Assembly (NCBI GenBank): GCA_003224835.1
Contig: QHZX01000247.1
Location: 1 to 25,997, forward strand
Source of the DNA: Acidobacteriota bacterium
GTDB lineage: Bacteria; Acidobacteriota; Terriglobia; Terriglobales; Acidobacteriaceae
DNA length: 25,997 bases
Reading direction: 5' to 3'
In this document: piece by piece, positions 1 through 6,206 of the stretch
How the letters are laid out: the number at the start of each line of letters is the position of its first letter
Position numbering within the stretch: the first letter of the stretch is position 1
Translations under genes and position numbers: made by a program
The notes under the pieces: generated by a model
Told to the model about the DNA's origin: nothing
What the model saw: the letters and a program-made list of their open reading frames with translations, nothing else
Database searches by the model: none

Positions 1-395
1 AGCGCAAGCGATGGGGGCGAATTATTACTTTGACTTCGATCTCTACCAAACAGCCGGTGCCCGACCTCGTACTCTCAAATGCGGTGCGAGCCGGAGTGGT
101 CGGCCTGGTGAAGAGCCTGGCTAATGAATTCGGCAAAGATGGAATTCTGGTGAACAACGTCGGCCCGGGTTACACCGGAACTGATCGATTGAAGGAATTG
201 GCGCGCGCCAGGTCGGCGTCACAGAATAAGAGTGAAGAAGAAATCTTTGCCGCATGGGCCAGTGATTCCGCATTGAAAAGGATCGCCGAGCCTAAAGAAG
301 TTGCGGACACGATCGTTTGGCTGGCGTCGGAACGCGCGTCATACATTACTGGGCAGACGATATTAGTGGATGGAGGAGCTTACAAGGGATTATGA
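1..395 (+). CDS. SDR family oxidoreductase, C-terminal part (5' end outside window)
   Basis: The frame is open from base 3 to the TGA at 393-395, so the gene starts upstream of the window. The first visible residues, RKRWGRIITLTSIS, match the beta-5 strand and catalytic Ser region of NAD(P)-dependent short-chain dehydrogenases. They are followed by the NNVGPGYTGTDRL segment (the usual N-x-V-x-P-G-x-x-x-T) and the GQTILVDGGAYKG C-terminus. The family reduces or oxidises carbonyl and hydroxyl groups, and the FabG-like look says nothing firm about substrate. The canonical Tyr-x3-Lys catalytic pair aligns with SNAVR, so both residues are replaced. Some FabG-like SDR subfamilies share this change. 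The stop codon overlaps the ATG of the cupin gene (ATGA), so the two are very probably cotranscribed and coupled. A TTG at 30 is only an internal codon. Confidence 0.85.
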   Translation, partial: RKRWGRIITLTSISTKQPVPDLVLSNAVRAGVVGLVKSLANEFGKDGILVNNVGPGYTGTDRLKELARARSASQNKSEEEIFAAWASDSALKRIAEPKEVADTIVWLASERASYITGQTILVDGGAYKGL

Positions 396-853
396 GCGCA
401 GCGAAAAAGAAAAGTGGTTTGCGAAAATCTGCAAAAGCAAAAGCTAGAACTGCGAAACCAAAAGCGTTGAAGAACACAGTGGCCAATCTCGATGCGACCG
501 CCACCCTGAAATATCTCTCGTGGAACGATGTTGAAGTCGAGGCCATGAATCCGCTTCTGGGTAGGCAATTGATTGTTGGTCATCAGGTAATGTTGGCGCG
601 AGTGTTGTTGAAAAAAGGATGCATTGTCCCTCTGCACAGTCACATCAACGAACAGCTCAGTTACATTCTGGAAGGTGCGCTGAAGTTTTATATCGATGGA
701 AAAGAAATTGTGGTGCGTGCCGGCGAAGTGCTTACCATCCCGCCAAATATGCCTCATAAAGCTGAGGCCATGGAAGACACGGTTGATCTCGACGTCTTCA
801 ATCCCCCGCGCGCTGACTGGATCAACAAAACCGATAGCTATCTGCGGAAGTAA
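392..853 (+). CDS. Small single-domain cupin protein
   Basis: A 153-aa protein beginning at the ATG that overlaps the SDR stop; GGAGG about 15 bases upstream lies inside the SDR gene. Residues 1-30 are a Lys/Ala-rich basic tail (about ten Lys, no acidic residue). Residues 65-135 form a cupin barrel. Motif 1 has H82, H84 and E87 in the HSHINEQ arrangement followed by YILEGALKFYIDG. Motif 2 is GEVLTIPPNMPH with H122. These residues would bind one divalent metal. Single-domain cupins of this HSHxxEQ type are often annotated only as cupin-domain proteins; isomerase, dioxygenase and regulatory roles all occur. Coupling to an SDR suggests a shared small-molecule catabolic step, which is inference. 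The basic tail is unusual for a cupin. Confidence 0.88.
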   Translation: MSAAKKKSGLRKSAKAKARTAKPKALKNTVANLDATATLKYLSWNDVEVEAMNPLLGRQLIVGHQVMLARVLLKKGCIVPLHSHINEQLSYILEGALKFYIDGKEIVVRAGEVLTIPPNMPHKAEAMEDTVDLDVFNPPRADWINKTDSYLRK

Positions 854-1019
854 AGCAGCACGTCAAATCACTTAACACCCTAACCTTAGAAGCTCGCGTA
901 CGCCTGTTTCCTGATGGGAGCTAAGGTGTTCCTGCGGCTTGGCGTCATTTAACAGACACTCAAGCAACCGGCTATTCGCGTCTCTTCCTCTAATCGAGCA
1001 GTTTCGAAGGAGGATTGAA

Positions 1020-2513
1020 GTGTCATTACAAAAGTTAAAAATTGTCATGTCTGTTATAGGATCAGCAGTTCTCGCCTCTGCTACAACTCCTGTGGTGACG
1101 GTCACGTCGCCGGGAAGCGGCGCCAGCGTGGGATCTCCAGTTAACTATGTTGCTTCCGCCACCACTGCATGCGCAAAAGGAATCTCCGCCATGCGGATTT
1201 ATACCGCTTCTGGAGTGAATGCTTACACTATCAACGCAAATAAGCTGAATACGAATATTAATCTTCCTGTTGGCTCTTATAGTACTGTGGTTCAAGCGTG
1301 GGACAACTGTGGCGGAGTCGGTAAGACCACAGTGAATATCACAGTTTCAAAAATCAACTTAGCCCCTCCAAAGTTTCTTTACGCGACTGAGTACAAAGCT
1401 GGAAGAATTGCGGAGTACAAGGTCAATCCTTTGACAGGTTCTCTCAGTGCTACAAGCCAGGGTTCTGCAGCGGCGCATTCAGGTCCAGTTGATATGGCTT
1501 CCGACCACTGGGGCAATCGCCTTTATGTCGCGAACTCCGGATCCCGCAATCTCGACGGTTACGTTATAAGTCGCAGCAGCGGGAACCTGACAAAGGTCCC
1601 GGGATCACCGTTTGCGCTGCCGGGAATTGGTCTTCGGGTTGTGGTGCATCCATCTGCACATTTTGTTTATGCGACCAGCAACGACTCGAGTTCCGCTGGG
1701 CATATCAGCGCTTATAAAGTGCAGAGCAATGGCTCACTCACTCCAGTGCCCGGCAGCCCATTTGCTGAGAATTCTGGAACAGAAGGTGCAATAGCTGTGC
1801 ATCCTAACGGGAAGTACCTTTACGCAGCGGTCAACCTGCCCGGCTTTGTAGGGGCGGTCGCGGTTTACGATATAAACGAGGTAAATGGCGCCTTGACCCC
1901 GGTACCCGGCAGCCCGTTTGCAGTGCCCACGTACGCTGGTTGCAATCAGTTTTGTCGTCCTCAGCCAGCGGATCTTCAGGTGGATCCCACCGGCCACTTT
2001 CTCTATGCCGCGCAAAGTGCGCAAGACTCGATCGCAGCTTTCAAAATCGATCAGTCGACCGGTACGCTCACCAATCTTCCTGGGTCGCCGTATCCTGACG
2101 GAAGCTTCAACACCGACAGTACGCCGAAGGACCCGATGAGACTCAGCATTGACCCGAATGGAAAATTCATCTACACAGCCGATGACGAAGGAGAATCCTT
2201 GTCTGTGTGGGGCGTGAACAAAACCACGGGCGTCCCGACTTTCCGGGCGTCTCTGCAGCCGTGCACTGATCCCAACGTGCCGGGGATTTTGGTCCCCTAC
2301 TCGGTATCGGTCGATCCTTCTGGTTCGTTTGTATACACCCAAGGACATCAAACTAATGGTTGCAATATACCGACCGGAACGAAAGGCGTTATGGCTGGAT
2401 TCTCAGCCGATCAGGGCAGTGGCTTTTTATTTTCGGTACCCGGCAATCCGTTCGTCAACCCGAACTTAAATAGCACCACCATCAGCCGAGAAAGCGTGGT
2501 GGTTACCCGATAG
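1020..2513 (+). CDS. Secreted Ig-like plus lactonase-family (YVTN-type) beta-propeller protein
   Basis: The GTG at 1020 is chosen because AAGGAGG lies at 1007-1013, six bases upstream, and the protein then begins with a signal peptide (MSLQKLKIVMSVIGSAVLASA). A longer in-frame start at 939 has no such site. The 497-aa product has an Ig-like domain at about residues 25-110, then a beta-propeller of the lactonase/YVTN class. A phrase of the form G-x-L-x-x-V-P-G-S-P-F recurs about five times, once per blade, paired with YA or YTA strands such as KFLYAT and KYLYAA. Acidobacteria carry many such exported proteins. Although the fold resembles 6-phosphogluconolactonase, export and the Ig-like domain argue for an extracytoplasmic binding or structural role; no substrate can be assigned. 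It stands alone, bounded downstream by a terminator. Confidence 0.82.
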   Translation: MSLQKLKIVMSVIGSAVLASATTPVVTVTSPGSGASVGSPVNYVASATTACAKGISAMRIYTASGVNAYTINANKLNTNINLPVGSYSTVVQAWDNCGGVGKTTVNITVSKINLAPPKFLYATEYKAGRIAEYKVNPLTGSLSATSQGSAAAHSGPVDMASDHWGNRLYVANSGSRNLDGYVISRSSGNLTKVPGSPFALPGIGLRVVVHPSAHFVYATSNDSSSAGHISAYKVQSNGSLTPVPGSPFAENSGTEGAIAVHPNGKYLYAAVNLPGFVGAVAVYDINEVNGALTPVPGSPFAVPTYAGCNQFCRPQPADLQVDPTGHFLYAAQSAQDSIAAFKIDQSTGTLTNLPGSPYPDGSFNTDSTPKDPMRLSIDPNGKFIYTADDEGESLSVWGVNKTTGVPTFRASLQPCTDPNVPGILVPYSVSVDPSGSFVYTQGHQTNGCNIPTGTKGVMAGFSADQGSGFLFSVPGNPFVNPNLNSTTISRESVVVTR

Positions 2514-2527
2514 CCGGTCTCTACCAT

Positions 2528-2561
2528 GGGCGCCTAACGCAAGTTAAGGCGCCCTTTTTCT
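2528..2561 (+). terminator. Rho-independent terminator of the lactonase-like gene
   Basis: GGGCGCCT at 2528-2535 pairs with AGGCGCCC at 2547-2554. The stem extends through AAC/GTT with one bulged A and closes on a GCAA tetraloop (2539-2542). A T5 run follows at 2555-2559. It begins 14 bases after the TAG stop and separates this gene from thrC. Confidence 0.88.
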
Positions 2562-2647
2562 TCTCGCTATTTGTAACCCGGGTGGACACTGCCCTCCCGC
2601 CCTGCTCTGTTATTCTTTATCTTTCGCCTAAATTTCATTAGTTATTG

Positions 2648-4009
2648 ATGCGAATGGCCGAACCGGCAATTCAAACTCGTCGGAGTGTCTCGGAACTGCG
2701 CTGCATCGGCTGCGGCATGACAGCCCTGCCCGATCGCTTCCGTTGCGAGCATTGTCGGGATTTGCTGGAGATTATTTATCCCGGGTGGGAGGAGCGTGGT
2801 CCAAAGGGACTGACCGCGGCTGCTCTAAAAAAGCTGTGGCGAGACAGGCGTTTGTCGCTCGATTCTATTGATCAGAGCGGCGTGTGGCGGTTTCGCGAAA
2901 TTCTTCCCGAAATTCCTCAGCCGCAGATCATCACCATCAAGGAAGGGAACACTCCCGTTTATGAACTTTCGCATTGCGCGCGCAGCGCCGGAGTCGCACA
3001 GCTCTTAGCCAAGCATCAGGGAATGAATCCCACGGGGTCGTTCAAAGATACGGGGATGACCGTGGCTGCATCATTCGCCCGACAAGCCGGTTACAGATGG
3101 GTGGCGTGCGCTTCTACGGGAAATACTTCAGCATCTATGGCCGCATACGCCGCTCGCGGCGGGCTGCATAGTTTAGTGCTGATTCCGGACGGGAAAATTT
3201 CTTGGAGCAAATTGTCGCAGTCGCTCGACTACGGAGCGATCACTTGCCAACTCAAAACTGATTTCGATGGCTGTGTTCGCGTTCTGAATGAAGTGGTTGA
3301 GCGAATGCCGGTCTATCTGCTGAACTCCGTCAACCCCTATCGCGTGGAAGGACAAAAGACTGCCGCGTTCGAACTGCTCGAACAACTTGACTGGCAACCT
3401 CCGGACCACATTATTGTGCCGGGCGGAAACCTGGCGAACTCATCCGCAATCGGAAAAGCGCTGCGAGAGATGAAGCAGCTGGGATTTATTTCGCGACTGC
3501 CGAAGATCTCGGTGATTCAGGCGGAAGGCGCGAATCCGCTGGTACGGACCATTCGCGAGAATGGCGGAGAAAGGCTTGTTCCCGTTCATGCCGAGACTAT
3601 GGCGACCGCGATTCGAATTGGCAACCCGGCTTCGTGGAAGAAAGCCTTACGCGTGATCACCGAAAGTGAAGGCACGGTCGAGCAGGTGAGCGAAATTGAG
3701 ATTGCTATCGCGAAAGCCGAAATAGGCGCTGAAGGTGTTGGTTGTGAGCCGGCGTCCGCCGTTACTTTGGCCGGGCTGAAAAAATTGGTAAAGAGTGGAT
3801 TTGTGAAACGGGACGAATTCGTCGTTCTCGTACTTACGGGGCATGTTCTAAAAGACTCAGAATTCACCTTAAAATTTCATCGCGGAGATCTGTTTTTGGG
3901 CGCGCATGAATCCGAAGATGTCGCTTTAAAAATTCATCAACGAGCGCCGCTGGTTTTGGAACCGAGCGTCGATGCAGTCATTGAATTACTGCGCTCCGCC
4001 GAGAAGTGA
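2648..4009 (+). CDS. thrC: Threonine synthase
   Basis: This PLP enzyme converts O-phosphohomoserine to threonine, the last step of threonine synthesis. The N-terminus has a zinc-ribbon-like Cys pair arrangement (C19, C22, C33, C36), as in plant-type and many bacterial threonine synthases. The PLP lysine is K133 in GMNPTGSFKDTGM. The phosphate-binding and substrate loops are visible as ACASTGNTSASMAAYAA and VPGGNLANSSAIGKAL. Length (453 aa from this ATG) fits the family. Start choice is uncertain: TTG 2645, ATG 2648 and ATG 2654 are in frame and none has a good Shine-Dalgarno sequence; the conserved region begins later, so function is unaffected. thrB follows after 55 bases, indicating a thrCB operon. 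Confidence 0.95.
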   Translation: MRMAEPAIQTRRSVSELRCIGCGMTALPDRFRCEHCRDLLEIIYPGWEERGPKGLTAAALKKLWRDRRLSLDSIDQSGVWRFREILPEIPQPQIITIKEGNTPVYELSHCARSAGVAQLLAKHQGMNPTGSFKDTGMTVAASFARQAGYRWVACASTGNTSASMAAYAARGGLHSLVLIPDGKISWSKLSQSLDYGAITCQLKTDFDGCVRVLNEVVERMPVYLLNSVNPYRVEGQKTAAFELLEQLDWQPPDHIIVPGGNLANSSAIGKALREMKQLGFISRLPKISVIQAEGANPLVRTIRENGGERLVPVHAETMATAIRIGNPASWKKALRVITESEGTVEQVSEIEIAIAKAEIGAEGVGCEPASAVTLAGLKKLVKSGFVKRDEFVVLVLTGHVLKDSEFTLKFHRGDLFLGAHESEDVALKIHQRAPLVLEPSVDAVIELLRSAEK

Positions 4010-4064
4010 GTTCTTCCTCCGTACACGAGTTTTGAAATGCCGAGACACCGACAAATAGCCAGAG

Positions 4065-4988
4065 ATGAAAGAATTCAACCTCACCCTTCCGGCAACCTCC
4101 GCTAACTTAGGCCCGGCGTTCGATACGGCTGCGCTGGCACTTAACTTATCGATGCGCATTCATGCCGTGAAAGCAAGACAGGATTCAATCGCTGCAAGTG
4201 GACACGACCATGAAATTTGCGGACGGATCGAGAACCACCTGATCCTGACTACATACCGCGAAGTGCTTCAGGCAGAAATGAAGCCCGCCATCCCGCTCTC
4301 GCTCACAATAGAAAACGAATTTCCTATTGGGAAGGGTTGCGGCTCATCTGCCGCGGCACGGCTTGCGGGCATTGCGCTGGCGGTGCACTTCGGAAAGCTG
4401 CGATGGAGCAGCAGTCGAATTATCGGAGAAGCGTCGCGCCGTGAACGTCATTCCGACAACGCCGCTGCTTGCTGGTTGGGAGGCGTGACCGTATCGCGCA
4501 TGCTTCGCGATGGGGAAGCCCAAGTCGCGCGTTTTTCTCCAAAGGGAAAATGGCCGTTGCTGCTGGCGATTCCCGATGAGACTCTGCCCACGGAAAAGGC
4601 CCGTGAGGTCTTACCGCGGCACTACTCACGACATGATGTCGTAAGCAATATTCAAAACTCGATGTTGTTATTGGCCGCTCTCTTCCAAGGTGACCGGGAG
4701 ATGCTGGCTTCGGCGTTGAATGATCGAGTTCATCAGCCGTATCGGGCGCAGCTTTGCCCGCTGTTGCCGGCACTGCAGGATTTTCCGAAGGGGAAGGGAA
4801 TTCTTGGCGCAGTTTTAAGCGGAGCTGGACCATCTGTCCTCATGTTCCTCGATGCCAGCAATGATTCTGGGGAGATTATGGCGAGGGTCGCGGCTCACTT
4901 GAAGGAGAGAGGAATGACCGCCGAACTCGTACTCACCTCTATTGCCAAGCGGGGAGGAGAAGATTCATTGCTGCAGGGGCCGGGCTGA
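4065..4988 (+). CDS. thrB: Homoserine kinase (GHMP family)
   Basis: It phosphorylates homoserine with ATP to give the substrate of the preceding threonine synthase. The 307-aa protein opens with LTLPATSANLGPAFDTAALALN, the GHMP N-terminal strand-loop typical of ThrB (with Ala where the family usually has Gly before F-D). The ATP-binding GHMP motif is PIGKGCGSSAAA at residues 87-98, and the C-terminal glycine loop is LSGAGPSVLMF. Length and motif order are normal. It sits 55 bases after thrC on the same strand with only a weak purine stretch before the ATG. Its stop lies five bases from the stop of the convergent zapA. Confidence 0.93.
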   Translation: MKEFNLTLPATSANLGPAFDTAALALNLSMRIHAVKARQDSIAASGHDHEICGRIENHLILTTYREVLQAEMKPAIPLSLTIENEFPIGKGCGSSAAARLAGIALAVHFGKLRWSSSRIIGEASRRERHSDNAAACWLGGVTVSRMLRDGEAQVARFSPKGKWPLLLAIPDETLPTEKAREVLPRHYSRHDVVSNIQNSMLLLAALFQGDREMLASALNDRVHQPYRAQLCPLLPALQDFPKGKGILGAVLSGAGPSVLMFLDASNDSGEIMARVAAHLKERGMTAELVLTSIAKRGGEDSLLQGPG

Positions 4989-4993
4989 GTCCT

Positions 4994-5326
4994 TCAGCGG
5001 GCGTGGTGATTTTCCAAGACTTCGTCGAGAGCCTCAAGCAATCGCCGTGCCCGTTTCGACGAGTCTGAGATGCCGCCATCGAGATTCGCTTTAAGGAGAT
5101 GGTACTCGTCAGCAATGTTTAAGGCCGCCAGAACCGCGAGCCGTGAACTGTCTACCGTGTGAGTCTGATCGGCAACCGCGCGCATCTTGCCATCCACATA
5201 TTCAGCCAGTTTCAGGATGTACTCGGGGTTGGTGCCGCGTAAGTTGTAGGCCTGGTCAAATATCTCGACGCGCACACTAGTATTGCTGGTGTCCTGAATG
5301 GGCGGATGCTTGGTGGCTGTTGCCAT
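4994..5326 (-). CDS. zapA: Cell division protein ZapA
   Basis: A 110-aa protein of the ZapA family, which binds FtsZ and promotes bundling of Z-ring protofilaments in the cytoplasm. The N-terminal globular domain (about residues 17-52) contains VRVEIFDQAYNLRG and YILKLAEYVDGKM, the family signature. After SSRLAVLAALNIADEYHLL comes a helical C-terminus that in ZapA forms a coiled-coil tetramer; here it is short. It lies 16 bases downstream of a coiled-coil gene on the same strand, so the two probably form one transcript and one division module. The first residues (MATATKHPPIQDTS) are a non-conserved extension. Confidence 0.88.
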   Translation of the reverse strand: MATATKHPPIQDTSNTSVRVEIFDQAYNLRGTNPEYILKLAEYVDGKMRAVADQTHTVDSSRLAVLAALNIADEYHLLKANLDGGISDSSKRARRLLEALDEVLENHHAR

Positions 5327-5342
5327 ATTCTGCTCTGCGAAT

Positions 5343-5639
5343 TCAGCTTGCCGCTTGCTCTTGCGTCATATGGTCAATGTGCGACAGCATCTTTTCGACC
5401 CGGGCGCGAATTTCTTCACGCTCTTTTCGCAAACCGACCGATTCGCGTCGCAAGCCTTCGACTTCTTCTTCCCGTTCCTCAAGTTGCTCGCGCAAACGCT
5501 TTACGTCACGTTCGGCGGTGGCACGCGCTTCCTGAGCTGACTTGTACAGCTCAATAGTGCGATAGATTTTGTCTTCGAGGGCCTGAAAATCGTCGGCCGG
5601 AACCTGCGTGGATACCTCTTCCGCCATTCTTAAGGTCAT
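5343..5639 (-). CDS. ZapB-like coiled-coil protein upstream of zapA
   Basis: The frame is open back to 5771, but the ATG at 5639 is preferred: an AGGAA sequence precedes it at about ten bases and the upstream residues are not coil-like. The 98-aa product is almost entirely predicted coiled coil from about residue 15. It is rich in Glu and Arg, with heptad-like runs such as VKRLREQLEEREEEVEGLRR, and ends in HIDHMTQEQAAS. There is no membrane segment or signal. Position directly upstream of zapA, plus size and composition, suggest a ZapB-like division cofactor or ZapA partner. Coiled coils are weak evidence of homology, so this assignment is inference; coding itself is well supported by operon context. 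Confidence 0.75.
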   Translation of the reverse strand: MTLRMAEEVSTQVPADDFQALEDKIYRTIELYKSAQEARATAERDVKRLREQLEEREEEVEGLRRESVGLRKEREEIRARVEKMLSHIDHMTQEQAAS

Positions 5640-5681
5640 GATTGCCAATTCCTGAGGAGAAAAAGTTGAACTCTTGAGCGC

Positions 5682-5687
5682 AGTATA
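5682..5687 (-). promoter_or_regulatory. Candidate -10 box for the coiled-coil/zapA operon
   Basis: On the minus strand TATACT lies 42 bases upstream of the ATG at 5639, with a Shine-Dalgarno-like AGGAA in the leader. No convincing -35 box is visible at 16-18 bases, so this rests on the hexamer and its position. Confidence 0.35.
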
Positions 5688-5821
5688 CTCCAGAACTCCT
5701 GTGGGAAAGCTCAGGAAATCGAGGGTTGGTACCGCCGAGTGTTGCTCAATTTTTGAGTTATGACCATGCACAGCCCCAAACGGTTGGCCCGCATCTACTG
5801 GGTGTCCGACTAGGAGGCTGT

Positions 5822-6172
5822 ATGGCGGAAGGCCCGAAAATTACTCCGGATGAGTTGAAGCAAAGGATGCAAGCTGGCGAGGATTTCACGGTCATCGATG
5901 TGCGCAATCCGACAGCCTGGACGGAATCGGATGTGAAGGCAAGAGACGCCATTCGCATGACGCTGGATAACTTCGAGCAGTATTTGCCGAGAATCCCTAA
6001 AGGCAAGCCGATTGTGACGTATTGCACTTGACCCGGGGAAGGCTCAAGCGCCAGTTTGGCGCGAGAACTTCAGCAACGCGGATACGACCAGGTCTGGGCC
6101 GTTGTGGGCGGATTCGATGCCTGGCAAAAAGCCGGACTGCCGGTGGACAGAAAGGAGAGAGCTGCGGCCTAG
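5822..6172 (+). CDS. Rhodanese-domain sulfurtransferase with in-frame UGA at the catalytic Cys (candidate selenoprotein)
   Basis: ATG 5822 has AGGAGG at 5812-5817. The frame encodes a rhodanese domain (ITPDELKQRMQAGEDFTVIDVRNP, then GKPIVTYCT), meets TGA at 6029-6031 (codon 70), and continues in the same register as PGEGSSASLARELQQRGYD, then VWAVVGGFDAWQKAGLP, ending at TAG 6170-6172. Read through, it gives 116 aa, a normal single-domain rhodanese. Homologues in this subfamily have YCTCPxExxSA. The second Cys aligns with the persulfide-forming Cys of the usual C-x4-R-S-A loop, and the TGA falls exactly there. A hairpin resembling a bacterial SECIS begins six bases later. Rhodaneses move sulfane sulfur between thiols; Sec here would make a selenenylsulfide intermediate. 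The alternative is a recent TGC/TGT to TGA nonsense mutation. Selenocysteine genes selA, selB and selC are not in this window. Confidence 0.75.
6038..6071 (+). promoter_or_regulatory. Candidate bacterial SECIS hairpin inside the rhodanese gene
   Basis: Immediately 3' of the UGA (6029-6031), GAAG 6038-6041 pairs with CTTC 6068-6071. CTC 6043-6045 pairs with GAG 6063-6065. GCGCC 6048-6052 pairs with GGCGC 6058-6062, leaving the five-base loop AGTTT with a G at its second position. Interior interruptions are G6042 opposite A6066-A6067 and a bulge A6046-A6047. The loop G is 23 bases past the UGA. Known bacterial SECIS elements have a 4-16 bp upper stem and a G in the first two loop positions, about 16-37 bases downstream. 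All three features fit; the bulged U of the E. coli elements is absent. Confidence 0.6.
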
Positions 6173-6206
6173 TTAGATCTTTTCCGAAGCTCACCCGTGA
6201 TCGCGC

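Noticed and set aside
881..930. Inverted AACACC / GGTGTT with CCTTAG / CTAAGG after the cupin gene
   Set aside because: Arms are short and interrupted, the loop exceeds 30 bases and no T run follows, so a terminator is not supported.
1734..2351. 205-aa minus-strand open frame inside the lactonase-like gene
   Set aside because: Arg-rich, low-complexity shadow of the propeller coding strand with no recognisable motif or ribosome binding site.
5742..5758. CTCAA-TTT-TTGAG palindrome between the coiled-coil gene and the rhodanese
   Set aside because: Only five-base arms in an AT-rich stretch; no repeat of the site and no terminator or promoter alignment.
5726..6031. Short 101-aa open frame ending at the TGA 6031 as a complete protein
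   Set aside because: It stops at the catalytic residue of a rhodanese, has a poor upstream start (ATG 5726) compared with AGGAGG plus ATG 5822, and the domain plainly continues in frame past the TGA.
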